Positions 8,586-17,754 of a DNA stretch of 64,000 nt are shown piece after piece (positions within the stretch are counted from its first letter, which is position 1; each line of letters begins with the position of its first letter). The stretch is from Spirochaetia bacterium (lineage in GTDB: Bacteria > Spirochaetota > Spirochaetia > Treponematales > Breznakiellaceae). The notes beneath the pieces are model-generated. The model worked only from the letters and a program-made list of their open reading frames with translations. It searched no databases and had not been told where the DNA came from. The stretch lies in the NCBI GenBank assembly GCA_025997675.1, contig BNUX01000005.1, positions 1-64,000 on the forward strand, in the 5' to 3' direction. The position numbers were made by a program, and so were the translations under genes.

Positions 8586-11500
8586 ATGACCGATTTTGTC
8601 CACCTCCACGTCCATTCGGACTTTTCCCTCCAAGACGCCGCCGTTTCGGTGCTGGCCCTGGCCGACCGGGCCGAGGCCCTGGGTATGCAGTACCTTGCCC
8701 TGACGGATCACGGTAATATGTTCGGGGCCATGGAATTCCTGGCCGCCTGCAAGGAAACGGTCAACGAAAAGGGGGAGCATGAAAAACGGAAAAACCCCCT
8801 TAAGCCCATCATCGGGTGCGAGGTCTATGTCAGTCCCGCATCCCGTACCGAAAAGAAGGGCTCCGAAAGCGATAACAAGTACTATCACCTGGTCCTCCTG
8901 GCCGCGAACCGGGAGGGCTACCTAAATCTGATGAAGCTCTGCTCCTTCGCCTATACCGAGGGCTTCTACTACCGGCCCCGGGTGGACGAGGAACTCCTGG
9001 CGAAGTACCACGGGGGGCTCATCGCCCTTTCGGCCTGTGTTTCCGGGGAGATTTCCAAGCTCATTCAGGCGGGGAGGCTCGATGCGGCGGAACAGAAGGC
9101 CCTGCATTACCGGGACCTCTTTGGTGCGGACAACTTTTACCTGGAAATCCAGGATCACGGCATTCCTGCAAGTACGCTCCGGGGGTCCCTGTCCCAAAGG
9201 CAGATAAACGAGGCGCTGATTGCCATTTCCCGGAAGACCGGCATCCCCCTGGTTGCCACCAACGACGTCCACTACCTGACCCAGGCGGATGCGGCAGCCC
9301 ACGACATCCTCCTCTGCATCGGTACCGCCAAGCTCCGTACCGAGGAAAAGCGGAAACGCTACTACGGTGACCAGTTCTACCTGAAAAGCGGCGACGAGAT
9401 GGCCGCCCTGTTCCCCGAATACCCCGAAGCCATTGCCAACACGGTGCGGATTGCCGAGCGTTGCGTCACCGATGTCCCCCGGATTGAAACCAAGGACCTC
9501 CCCCGGTATCTGCCGGAGTTTGAAATCCCTCCGGGCTTCCCCAACGCCGACGCCTACCTGCGGCATTTGACCATGGAGGGCTTGGCAAAACGGTATCCCC
9601 AGGATAAGACCGTCCGGGACAGGGCGGAATATGAGCTGGGGGTCATCATCCAGATGGGCTTTACGGGCTATTTCCTCATCGTGGCGGACTTTATCAACTG
9701 GGCCAAGGAGCGGGGCATCGATGTAGGGCCGGGGCGGGGTTCCGGGGCGGGTTCCATCGTGGCCTACGCCCTGCGGATCACCGACATCGATCCCCTCAAG
9801 TACAGCCTCCTCTTTGAGCGCTTTCTCAACCCGGAGCGGATCTCCATGCCCGATTTTGACGTGGACTTCTGCAATGAGCGCCGGGGGGAGGTAATCGACT
9901 ACGTTACCCATAAATACGGCAAAGAGCAGGTAGGCCAGATCATCACCTTCGGTACCCTGGGGGCCAAGCAGGTGATCAAGGATGTGGCCCGGACCCTCAA
10001 CATCAGCATCCCCGAGTCGGAGGCGATTTCCAAACTCATCCCCATAACCCCCAAGATCACCCTGAAAAAGGCCATGGAGGATGAACCCAAGCTGCGGGAA
10101 TTTGAGCAGGACCCCCGGTACACTGAACTTTTTAGCCTGGCCCGGAAACTGGAGGGGCTCCACCGCCATGCCAGCCTCCATGCCGCCGGGGTGGTCATCG
10201 GCAAATCGGCGCTCCACGATTTCGTCCCCCTCTACTGGGACCATAAAACCAATGGCATCGCCACCCAGTACACCTGGGGCTTCCTGGAAACCTGCGGCCT
10301 GGTGAAGATGGACTTCCTGGGGCTTAAAACCCTGGACCTGATCAAGCATACCGAAGAGCTTGTCCGCCGCCGGGGAGGGGATTGCGCAGACTTCGACATA
10401 AACACGATTGATGAACATGATCCCGCCACCTTTGCCATGCTGGCTGATGAAAAAAACGAGGGCATATTCCAGTTTGAAAAAAGCTGGTGGAAGGGTTACC
10501 TGAAAGACGCCAAACCTACCAGCATTGAGGATCTGACCGCCCTGACCAGCCTGGGCCGTCCGGGGCCGATGGATAATATGCCCCAGTTTATCGAATCCAA
10601 AAACGGAAAGCGCAGGATAAGCTACCCCGATCCTTCCCTGGAGGGGGCGCTTAAGGAAACCTACGGGGTTATTGTCTACCAGGAACAGGTCATGGAGGTA
10701 GCCCAGATAATCGCGGGGTACAGCATGGGACAGGCGGACCTGCTCCGCCGGGCCATGGGAAAGAAGAAGATGGAGGTCATGGTCAAGGAGAAGGTGAAGT
10801 TCATTGATGGTTCGGTGAAACGGGGCTACAGCAAAGAAAAGGCGGATGAGATTTTCGAGCTGCTTATCCCCTTTGCGGGCTATGGCTTCAACAAGAGCCA
10901 TGCGGCGGCCTATTCGGTCCTCTCCTACCGCACCGCCTGGCTCAAGGCGCATTTCCCCGCGGAATTTATGGCCGCCAACATGACCAATGAAATCGGCGCT
11001 GCGGATAAGGACAAGCTTCCCGAATATATTGAAGTGGCCCGGCGGATGGGGATCCCCATCGATCCCCCGGACATCAACCGGTCGGACAAGTATTTCACCG
11101 TGGTGGATGGCCGCATCGTGTACGGCTTCCTGGGCATCAAGGGTCTGGGGGATGCCTCGGCGGAGGAGATTATCAATTGCCGCAAGCAAGGCCCCTACAA
11201 AAGTTTTATGGATTTCCTTTACCGGGTGAACATTAAAACGGTGGGGAAAAAGGTAGTAGAACAGATCATCAGGACCGGGGCCTTCGACGGTTTCGGCCAG
11301 ACCCGGCAGACCCTGGTACTGAACCTGGAAACGGCGGTGGATCATTCCCAGGCCAAAAAGGCGGATAAGGAACTGGGCCAGGCGAGTCTCTTTGATGATA
11401 CGGATACCCAGGCCTACCCGGAGTATCAATTTACGGTCCACCCGGAAATGGACCGCATGGAACGGCTCAACATCGAAAAGGAACTTATCGGGTTTTATTT

Positions 11501-12506
11501 TTCCGGCCATCCCCTGGACGATTACAAAGAAGCCTGGGAAAAACTGGTAAGGCTGGATCTTTCCGATGTGGATAAGGCCGCCGAAAGGGAATATACTCTG
11601 ATAGGGATACTAAAGACCCTGAAACCCTACACGAATAAAAGCGGAAAGACCATGGCCTTTGGGTCTCTTTCGGACTTTCGCGGTGAAATAGATTTAGTGT
11701 TTTTTGAAAAGATATGGGAAAGCTGCCGTGACAGGATTACGGTGGGTGATACCATTGCCCTCAAGGGCCGGCTGAATAAACAGCGGGGCAGTCCGGGCAT
11801 CCAGGTGGATTCGATTCTCGACCTTTTGGAATACCGTTCCTCCGAAGCGGCGGATGGTTCCACGGAGGACGTGACCCTTATGGATGAGTACAAGGAAGCC
11901 TGGGAACAGTTTGTTACGCTGGACCTCTCAAAGCCGGCACAAGGGGCGGAAGGGGAGTACACCCTGATAGGGATACTGACCCGGCTCAAGTCCATTGTGG
12001 ACAAGAATGGCAAGGACATGGCCTTTGCCACCCTTGCGGATTATCGGGGCGAAATAGGCCTGACCTTTTTTGCACGGACCTGGGAAATCTGCCGGGACAA
12101 TGTCGAAGAAAACCGCTGCATTGCGGTTAAGGGAAAATTGGATAAGAGCCGGGACAAAGTGGGCTTCCTGGTAAGCTCGGTGCTTGAACTGGGAAAGCTC
12201 CGGCGAAGGGCGGCAAAAATAAGCGAAACTGCGGCTGAAACATCCCCTGCCGCTCCTCCGGGGCCTTCCTACCGGGAGCTGCACATACGGCTGAAGGAGG
12301 CGGCGGCGGAACGGGAGGAGAACCTCTACCCCCTGCGGGATTATCTGTACAGCGCCTCCGGTCCCTGTTCGGTTTTCATCCACATTCCCATCCAGGGGGA
12401 TGAAGCGGTGATCCGTACCGCCGTCCAAATCACCGGTTCTGCTGAGGCTTCCTGTATAGAAGCCCTAACCCTTTGTAATGGAGTTGCCGACGTATGGCCG
12501 GAATAA
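8586..12506 (+). CDS. dnaE: DNA polymerase III alpha subunit
   Basis: Replicative polymerase catalytic subunit, 1306 residues (typical DnaE about 1160). The PHP domain opens the protein (HLHVHSDFSLQDA, TDHGNMFG). The polymerase aspartates are in MPDFDVDFC near residue 422, and the fingers/tau regions and GYGFNKSHAAAYS follow. The extra length is a tandem copy of the OB-fold segment: ~977-1090 (YKEAWEKLVRLDLS, EYTLIGILKTLK) and ~1099-1210 (YKEAWEQFVTLDLS, EYTLIGILTRLK). The terminal domain resumes with YRELHIRL. Its promoter leaves essentially no leader. The stop overlaps the YggT gene. Plus-strand coding is clear despite a long antisense open frame. Confidence 0.97.
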   Translation: MTDFVHLHVHSDFSLQDAAVSVLALADRAEALGMQYLALTDHGNMFGAMEFLAACKETVNEKGEHEKRKNPLKPIIGCEVYVSPASRTEKKGSESDNKYYHLVLLAANREGYLNLMKLCSFAYTEGFYYRPRVDEELLAKYHGGLIALSACVSGEISKLIQAGRLDAAEQKALHYRDLFGADNFYLEIQDHGIPASTLRGSLSQRQINEALIAISRKTGIPLVATNDVHYLTQADAAAHDILLCIGTAKLRTEEKRKRYYGDQFYLKSGDEMAALFPEYPEAIANTVRIAERCVTDVPRIETKDLPRYLPEFEIPPGFPNADAYLRHLTMEGLAKRYPQDKTVRDRAEYELGVIIQMGFTGYFLIVADFINWAKERGIDVGPGRGSGAGSIVAYALRITDIDPLKYSLLFERFLNPERISMPDFDVDFCNERRGEVIDYVTHKYGKEQVGQIITFGTLGAKQVIKDVARTLNISIPESEAISKLIPITPKITLKKAMEDEPKLREFEQDPRYTELFSLARKLEGLHRHASLHAAGVVIGKSALHDFVPLYWDHKTNGIATQYTWGFLETCGLVKMDFLGLKTLDLIKHTEELVRRRGGDCADFDINTIDEHDPATFAMLADEKNEGIFQFEKSWWKGYLKDAKPTSIEDLTALTSLGRPGPMDNMPQFIESKNGKRRISYPDPSLEGALKETYGVIVYQEQVMEVAQIIAGYSMGQADLLRRAMGKKKMEVMVKEKVKFIDGSVKRGYSKEKADEIFELLIPFAGYGFNKSHAAAYSVLSYRTAWLKAHFPAEFMAANMTNEIGAADKDKLPEYIEVARRMGIPIDPPDINRSDKYFTVVDGRIVYGFLGIKGLGDASAEEIINCRKQGPYKSFMDFLYRVNIKTVGKKVVEQIIRTGAFDGFGQTRQTLVLNLETAVDHSQAKKADKELGQASLFDDTDTQAYPEYQFTVHPEMDRMERLNIEKELIGFYFSGHPLDDYKEAWEKLVRLDLSDVDKAAEREYTLIGILKTLKPYTNKSGKTMAFGSLSDFRGEIDLVFFEKIWESCRDRITVGDTIALKGRLNKQRGSPGIQVDSILDLLEYRSSEAADGSTEDVTLMDEYKEAWEQFVTLDLSKPAQGAEGEYTLIGILTRLKSIVDKNGKDMAFATLADYRGEIGLTFFARTWEICRDNVEENRCIAVKGKLDKSRDKVGFLVSSVLELGKLRRRAAKISETAAETSPAAPPGPSYRELHIRLKEAAAEREENLYPLRDYLYSASGPCSVFIHIPIQGDEAVIRTAVQITGSAEASCIEALTLCNGVADVWPE

Positions 12507-13087
12507 TGAACATCCTTGGGGGGATAACCAGCCTCTATATGATCCTTATTTTTATCCGTATCATGCTTACCTGGTTTTCCGGGCCCAGGGGCCAGTTCGG
12601 CAGGGCCTACGGCCTTCTTAGCGGCATCACCGATCCCTACCTCAATTGGTTCCGCCGCTTCCGTTTCCTTCAGGTGGCCAACCTGGATCTGTCCCCCATC
12701 GCCGCATTAGCAATACTGTCGGTGGCGAATAATATTTTTCTTACTATTGCCCGTTTCGGTACAATCACTTTCGGTATTATCCTTTCCATGCTTACTGCCG
12801 TCGTCTGGTCCGCCGTTTCCTTCATCCTGAGTTTTTTCATCATTATTGTAGCCCTGCGGCTGATTGCCTACCTTGCAGGCCGGGATGTGTACCACGGTTT
12901 TTGGCGGATCATCGACCAGATTTCCCAGCCCATCCTTTACCGCCTTAACCGGCTGATCTTCGGGCGGCGGCTGGTCCGGTACATGACGGGCATCCTCTCT
13001 TCCCTTGGGCTTCTGCTGATCCTCCGCCTCGGTCTGGACCTGCTGGTCCGGGGGCTCCAGGGCCTTCTTACCCGGCTCCCCTTCTGA
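12494..13087 (+). CDS. YggT family integral membrane protein
   Basis: Protein of 197 residues with YggT-like repeats: MNILGGITSLYMILIFIRIMLTWF, then GLLSGITDPYLNWFRR, and a second unit after ~95 with FRIIDQISQPILYRLNRLIFG-like sequence. At least four membrane helices. Two starts are possible: ATG at 12494, or ATG at 12506 overlapping the dnaE stop as TAATG; the second is equally good. YggT proteins act in envelope or osmotic processes and often sit beside cell-division genes; a precise role is not known. It is sandwiched between dnaE and recG with overlaps on both sides. Confidence 0.85.
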   Translation: MAGIMNILGGITSLYMILIFIRIMLTWFSGPRGQFGRAYGLLSGITDPYLNWFRRFRFLQVANLDLSPIAALAILSVANNIFLTIARFGTITFGIILSMLTAVVWSAVSFILSFFIIIVALRLIAYLAGRDVYHGFWRIIDQISQPILYRLNRLIFGRRLVRYMTGILSSLGLLLILRLGLDLLVRGLQGLLTRLPF

Positions 13088-15183
13088 TGTTTCTCCGGGA
13101 GCTTACCGCGCAGGCGGAGGGTCATGTCAAGGGCGTCGGCGGGGAAACGGCAAAAGCCCTTGCCCGGCTGGGGATAATCAGTGTGGCGGACCTCCTGTGC
13201 TGGTACCCTGATCCCGAAAAGTGGCAGAACCGGAGCCGGCAGGTCCCCCTCAAGGATTTTCATAGCGGCTCGGTCTGTACCGAAATCCGGGTCCTCCTCG
13301 TCACCGACTGGGAGGAGCGCCGTAATGTTAAACGGCGGAAGATCTATGTTGAGGATGATACGGGCCGGGCGGCGCTGCTCCGGTACAGCAAATACCGCTA
13401 TGAGGAAAGGGATTTCTTTCCGGGAAGGCGCTTCCATCTGTATGGCCGTTTCAAATACAAAGAAGGGGAACTTCAATCCGGAGATTTTGATGCGGAGCAG
13501 ATCACCGAAGCGCCCCCGCGTGACTTTGGAGGAATACTGCCGGTCTACCATCTGACGAAGGGGCTTTCCCAGGGGGATCTCCGCCGGATCATGCGGAATG
13601 CCCTTGCCCAATACGCCAAGCCTCTGGAGGACGAACTCCCCCAGGCTATCATCCAACGGGACGGCCTTCTCCCAAAAAGCAAGGCTATCTGCGCCTACCA
13701 CTTCCCCGAATCCGCAGAGGAACTGGCCCTTGCCCGGAAGACCCTGATCTATGAGGAACTTTTCTACCTGGAAGTAGTAGTGGGCCGTCGGGCCCTGGAG
13801 CGGAGAAGCAGGGAGATCGCCCCGGGCTCGGATCCTTCTTTGTCTTCTTCCCTCCAGCAGCATCTCCTGGAACGGCTCCCCTTCGCCCTCACCCCCGGCC
13901 AGACCAATGCCGTGGCGGAAATAAACCGTGACATGGAGGGGAGATATCCTATGGCCCGCCTCCTCCAGGGCGATGTGGGCTCAGGCAAGACCCTGGTAGC
14001 GTTTCTGGCGGCGCTCCGGGCGATAGAGCAGGGGGGACAGGCGGCGATCATGGCCCCCACGGAATTGCTGGCCCGGCAGCACGCGGAGAATGCGGCCCGG
14101 CTTCTGGAGCCGATGGGCTTAAGGCCGGCCTTTTTAACCGGCAACATGAAGGCTGCCGGGCGGTCCCCGCTTTTAAAAGCCCTGGCCGCCGGGGACATTG
14201 ATATCGTGGTGGGAACCCACGCCCTTTTTTCACGGGATGTGGTGTACCGGAACCTGCGCCTGGTGGTGGTGGACGAGCAGCACCGTTTCGGGGTAACCCA
14301 GCGGCAGGCCATCATGGCCAAGGGGGATCACCCTGATTTATTGATGATGAGCGCCACCCCCATCCCCCGCACCCTGGCCCTCACCGTCTTTGGCGATATG
14401 GATGTGTCGGTGATCCCCGACTTGCCCCCGGGACGGAAACCCATAAAGACCCACCTTGCCACGGAATCTAACGAGACTAAGGTCTATGACTTTGTCCGCA
14501 AGGAGCTGGCCGCCGGGCGCCAGGCCTATTTCGTCTATCCCCTCATAGAAGCGGATATAAACAAGGGGCTCAAGGACGCCGAATCTATGGCGGACCGCTT
14601 AGGACGACAGGTCTTTAAGGGGCTGCCTGTCGCTCTGGTCCATTCAAAACTGGACGAGGAAGAAAAGCGGCGGACTATGGAGGCCTTCCGGCAGGGTGAA
14701 ATCCGGGTCCTGGTGGCCACCAGCGTGGTCGAGGTGGGGGTGGATGTTCCCAACGCCACCTGCATGGTCATAGAACATGCGGAACGCTTCGGCCTTTCCG
14801 CCCTGCACCAGCTCCGGGGCCGGGTCGGCCGGGGAGAGGCGCAGTCCTATTGTTTCCTGGTCTATTCCACGGTCCACGACGGCGGCGCCCTTACCGGGGA
14901 CGGCAAAAAAAGGCTCGAGGTGATGTTTAAAAGCACGGATGGCTTTATCATCGCCGAGGAGGACCTGAAACTCCGGGGTCCCGGCCAAATCGTCGGCATC
15001 GAGCAGTCGGGTTACCTGTCCCTGGGGGTAGCGGAGCCCTTCCGGGACGCCGAAGAACTTGCCCGTGCCCGCACCGACGCCTTTGCCCTACTGGAGGAGG
15101 ACCCGGGACTGCTCCTCCCGGAGAACCGCCGCATAGCCCAGGTGCTGGAACGCGCGCCGCCCTTTTCTCAAATAACCCTATAG
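13087..15183 (+). CDS. recG: ATP-dependent DNA helicase RecG
   Basis: Branch-migrating helicase for stalled forks and Holliday-type junctions, 698 residues. The N-terminal wedge/OB region contains LLCWYPDPEKW. Superfamily 2 motifs: Walker A LLQGDVGSGKT (~297), Ia APTELLARQHAEN, II DEQHRFG, III SATPIPRT, V ATSVVEVGVDVPNA, VI QLRGRVGRGEAQSY. The C-terminal GPGQIVGIEQSG matches the RecG end signature. ATG overlaps the YggT stop (TGATG), so dnaE, yggT and recG form one coupled transcript linking replication and fork repair. Confidence 0.97.
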   Translation: MFLRELTAQAEGHVKGVGGETAKALARLGIISVADLLCWYPDPEKWQNRSRQVPLKDFHSGSVCTEIRVLLVTDWEERRNVKRRKIYVEDDTGRAALLRYSKYRYEERDFFPGRRFHLYGRFKYKEGELQSGDFDAEQITEAPPRDFGGILPVYHLTKGLSQGDLRRIMRNALAQYAKPLEDELPQAIIQRDGLLPKSKAICAYHFPESAEELALARKTLIYEELFYLEVVVGRRALERRSREIAPGSDPSLSSSLQQHLLERLPFALTPGQTNAVAEINRDMEGRYPMARLLQGDVGSGKTLVAFLAALRAIEQGGQAAIMAPTELLARQHAENAARLLEPMGLRPAFLTGNMKAAGRSPLLKALAAGDIDIVVGTHALFSRDVVYRNLRLVVVDEQHRFGVTQRQAIMAKGDHPDLLMMSATPIPRTLALTVFGDMDVSVIPDLPPGRKPIKTHLATESNETKVYDFVRKELAAGRQAYFVYPLIEADINKGLKDAESMADRLGRQVFKGLPVALVHSKLDEEEKRRTMEAFRQGEIRVLVATSVVEVGVDVPNATCMVIEHAERFGLSALHQLRGRVGRGEAQSYCFLVYSTVHDGGALTGDGKKRLEVMFKSTDGFIIAEEDLKLRGPGQIVGIEQSGYLSLGVAEPFRDAEELARARTDAFALLEEDPGLLLPENRRIAQVLERAPPFSQITL

Positions 15184-15186
15184 GTT

Positions 15187-15231
15187 AAAATGACCCACAA
15201 TTCCGGCGGATTTGGGAAAATGGGTCATTTT
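15187..15231 (+). terminator. Inverted repeat after recG, possible terminator
   Basis: Perfect 11-base arms (AAAATGACCCA at 15187-15197; complement at 15221-15231) around a 23-base loop, starting four bases after the recG stop. The stem ends in A/T, so the 3' side has a short T run; a bidirectional terminator is likely, though an operator for the sigma gene downstream is not excluded. Confidence 0.5.
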
Positions 15232-15351
15232 GGAGCGAACTCGGCATTGGCCTGTTTCGATTGAAACAATCTGAGCCGCCGGTATTCCGATGAATCATCA
15301 TAATTCTTTATTATATAATGAATTACATATATCTTTCGATCCGGGCTCAGA

Positions 15352-15367
15352 TGGCACGGTTTTTGCA
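15352..15367 (+). promoter_or_regulatory. Sigma-54 (RpoN) promoter of the sigma factor gene
   Basis: TGGCACGGTTTTTGCA matches the RpoN consensus exactly: GG at -24 and GC at -12 with ten bases between. Predicted start near 15378, giving a ~20-base leader that contains the AGGAGG site (15387-15392) before ATG 15398. A TATAAT overlaps (15368-15373) but has no -35 at the right distance. RpoN promoters need an enhancer-binding activator; none is encoded nearby. Confidence 0.85.
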
Positions 15368-15397
15368 TATAATAAATAACAGAAATAGGAGGCCCCA

Positions 15398-16264
15398 ATG
15401 GCGACCGTAAAAACGAAAAAGACAACCGATAGTTCCGATGAAAATATCCTCGCTATGTACTTGAAAGAAATCAACCGGATTCCGCTTCTTACGAGGGAGG
15501 AGGAAGATACCGCGGCCAGGGATGCGGCCAAGGGTAATGTGGCGGCCCAGCATAAGCTGGTCAATGCCAACCTGCGCTTTGTGGTCAATGTGGCCAAAAA
15601 GTACCAGGGCCAGGGCCTCCCTCTTACGGACCTCATCAGCGAAGGGAATATCGGCCTTATGCACGCCATAGAGCGCTATGATGTTGATAAGGGCTACCAT
15701 TTTATCTCCTATGCGGTCTGGTGGATACGGCAGGCCATTCTCAAGGCGATTTGCGAAAAATCCCGGATGATCCGTCTGCCCCTGAACCGGGCTAATGAAC
15801 TGGTGCAGATAGAGAAGGCCAGGAAGTGCGTTCAGGAAAACGGAACCGAGGACACGGAGATCAATGAAATCGGCCGGCTTCTGGCTATGGACCCGGATCA
15901 TGTGGCGGATATTATCAATATTTCCCGGGAACTGGTTTCCCTGGAGAACCCCGTGTTTGATGAGAAGGATTCTTCAACCCTGGGTGACATTATCGAAGAT
16001 GACAATTGCATCTCTCCGGAGAAATATGCCGTCGATTCGCTGCTCCACGACGATATAGAAATGGTACTGGATACCCTTCATCCCAAGGAAGCGGATATCA
16101 TCCGGTACCGGTTTGGGCTGGGTGAAATGGGCCCCATGTCCTTAAAGGAAATCGGGGATTACTTTAACTTAACCAAGGAACGGATACGGCAGATTGAAAA
16201 GAAGGCCCTCCGCCGGTTGCAGCATCCTGCCCGCCTGCGTGTTCTTGAAAATTACGTAGCCTAA
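15398..16264 (+). CDS. Group 2 sigma-70 family factor (RpoS/RpoD-like)
   Basis: RNA polymerase sigma subunit of 288 residues, lacking region 1.1. Region 1.2 is SSDENILAMYLKEINRIPLL, region 2 holds LVNANLRFVVNVAKKY, the -10 recognition part is HFISYAVWWIRQAI (~100-115), then MIRLPLNR. Region 3 is ~140-190. Region 4.2 has the helix-turn-helix SLKEIGDYFNLTKERIRQIE. Size and lack of 1.1 fit an alternative (RpoS-like) factor rather than the housekeeping one. Its own promoter is sigma-54 type. Regulon unknown. Ribosome site AGGAGG, spacing five. Confidence 0.9.
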   Translation: MATVKTKKTTDSSDENILAMYLKEINRIPLLTREEEDTAARDAAKGNVAAQHKLVNANLRFVVNVAKKYQGQGLPLTDLISEGNIGLMHAIERYDVDKGYHFISYAVWWIRQAILKAICEKSRMIRLPLNRANELVQIEKARKCVQENGTEDTEINEIGRLLAMDPDHVADIINISRELVSLENPVFDEKDSSTLGDIIEDDNCISPEKYAVDSLLHDDIEMVLDTLHPKEADIIRYRFGLGEMGPMSLKEIGDYFNLTKERIRQIEKKALRRLQHPARLRVLENYVA

Positions 16265-16267
16265 AAC

Positions 16268-17044
16268 TCAGGGTTTGTTCCGCAATAAGATTTCCTTAAA
16301 GCCCGCGTTGTAGAGTCGTGCGGCAGCTTCCCGCATGTCGCTGCCGCGCACTCCGGGTATCAGCACCCGGACCCACCCCTCGCTTATTGCAAATGTAGGG
16401 CTGAAACCGGCGATCGCCGCACGGTTAAATGCCTCCTGGGCGTTCACACGGGTTTTGTATGCCCCTACTTGCACCCAGTATTGGGTAGTATCCTGGGGGG
16501 GCATACGGGGAATCACCTTAGCACTATTTGCCGAAGGCTCACGCTTGGCCGTAAGCGGACCGGTTACAATAAAATACACCGGGGCAGCGACAGGAGCCGG
16601 TACTTGCTGCCTGGGCTTTCCGGTGCCCGGTATCCAGGGATCAGCCAGTTCCGGCAGCCACTCCCTTGCCGCCTGTGTCGGCCAGGACAGCGGCCAGGGG
16701 AGGGCGCCGGTTTCCCAGGGCGGAGTAATGGGCATTATTTCCGAAGTAAGGGTGGGAGGGGCTCCGGCATAGGCGCCCGGCCCATAGGCCGCCGGATTGG
16801 GACCTGCCGGAACCATCGCATAGGGATTGTAGACAGGGGCAGGAGGGGCGACCGCATAGGGGTTGTACCCCAAGGCCGGAGCCGAGGCATAGGGCACGTA
16901 TCCGGAGGCCAGGGGATCCGCATAGGGATTGTACCCGGAACTTGTTGGAGCCGGCGCATAGGGATATCCCGGCGCCCCCTGAGCAACACAAACTGCGGTG
17001 AGCAGTACGCTTAATAGGACTGATATAACGAATCGTTTTGTCAC
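16268..17044 (-). CDS. Exported SPOR-domain protein with Pro/Tyr repeats
   Basis: Protein of 258 residues beginning with GTG behind GGGAGGGG. Signal peptide MTKRFVISVLLSVLLTAVCVAQ. Residues 25-85 are low-complexity with a recurring xYxPYA unit (GYNPYA, GYVPYA, GYNPYA, VYNPYA). The C-terminal ~75 residues are a SPOR domain (YWVQVGAYKTRVNAQEAFNRA; then VRVLIPGV and AARLYNAGFKEILL), which binds denuded glycan strands at division sites. Periplasmic location and a peptidoglycan role are therefore likely. It is convergent with the sigma gene (3-base gap). Confidence 0.82.
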   Translation of the reverse strand: MTKRFVISVLLSVLLTAVCVAQGAPGYPYAPAPTSSGYNPYADPLASGYVPYASAPALGYNPYAVAPPAPVYNPYAMVPAGPNPAAYGPGAYAGAPPTLTSEIMPITPPWETGALPWPLSWPTQAAREWLPELADPWIPGTGKPRQQVPAPVAAPVYFIVTGPLTAKREPSANSAKVIPRMPPQDTTQYWVQVGAYKTRVNAQEAFNRAAIAGFSPTFAISEGWVRVLIPGVRGSDMREAAARLYNAGFKEILLRNKP

Positions 17045-17097
17045 TTTGATTCCCCTCCCATAGGTATATCGGTTTAATTATTACCTATAATAAGCAT

Positions 17098-17754
17098 TTA
17101 CGCAAGTCGTTTCCGCTTAGCTGCAACATAACGGGAGAAATCGGAAATATTTTTGACTATTATTCGGTCTTTGGTAAGTTCCAGCCGGCCCTGGGCAGCA
17201 AATCGGGTGATAATGTCCCGGGCATCCGTGACATTCATGGCCGCCCAGTGGGCAATCTCCTCCACGGTGGTCTGAAACTCCCGGGTTTCCCGGTGCGTCT
17301 GTCTCTTGTCGGTCTGGTTTTCGTCCAGCATGAGGAATACATCGGCGATCCGGGCATGGGGATCCGTCAAGGTAAGGATCATGAACCTGCGCTTTGCATC
17401 GTAGAGGCGCCGGGCAAAGGTTTTGAGCAGCTTCAGGGCAATTTGGGGGTTCCCGGCCATGAGAACATCAAAGTTTTGCCGGTTAAATTCCAGAACCTGC
17501 ACTTTATCCAGGGCAATGGCGGTGGCGGACCGGGGGGAATCCTCCAGGATGGCCATTTCCCCGAACATTTCCGAAGGCTGGAGTATGTCCAGGGTCTTTT
17601 CCACATCCCCAATCACCTTAACCAACTCTACCCGGCCTTCCTGGATCAGGTAAAAGGTGTCCCCGGGCTCAAACTCGGAGAAAATCATCTCCCCGGCTTC
17701 AAAGGTCCGGGAAAAACGGGAAAATGCCCCAAGGCCGGCGCTTATGGCTGCCAT
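17098..17754 (-). CDS. Crp/Fnr-like cyclic nucleotide-binding regulator
   Basis: Protein of 218 residues. A cNMP-binding beta-roll spans 15-125; the phosphate-binding cassette appears as EMFGEMAILEDSPRSATAIA, near to the GE-(x)-RSA pattern of cAMP binders. A dimer helix (LKTFARRLYDAKRRFMILTL) leads to a winged-helix region (~155-205; TVEEIAHWAAMNVTDARDIITRF) in which the recognition helix is weak compared with Crp. Its ATG directly abuts the TGA of the other cNMP protein, so the two are translated together. A membrane adenylate cyclase lies at 48895 in this window, a plausible source of ligand. Confidence 0.85.
   Translation of the reverse strand: MAAISAGLGAFSRFSRTFEAGEMIFSEFEPGDTFYLIQEGRVELVKVIGDVEKTLDILQPSEMFGEMAILEDSPRSATAIALDKVQVLEFNRQNFDVLMAGNPQIALKLLKTFARRLYDAKRRFMILTLTDPHARIADVFLMLDENQTDKRQTHRETREFQTTVEEIAHWAAMNVTDARDIITRFAAQGRLELTKDRIIVKNISDFSRYVAAKRKRLA

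Noticed and set aside
8922-11510. 862-codon open frame on the minus strand
   Set aside because: Lies wholly antisense to dnaE, whose motifs are unambiguous; the long frame is a by-product of GC-rich codon use.
15314-15373. TATAAT hexamers as sigma-70 promoters of the sigma gene
   Set aside because: Neither has a -35 at 16-18 bases, whereas the overlapping sigma-54 site is complete.
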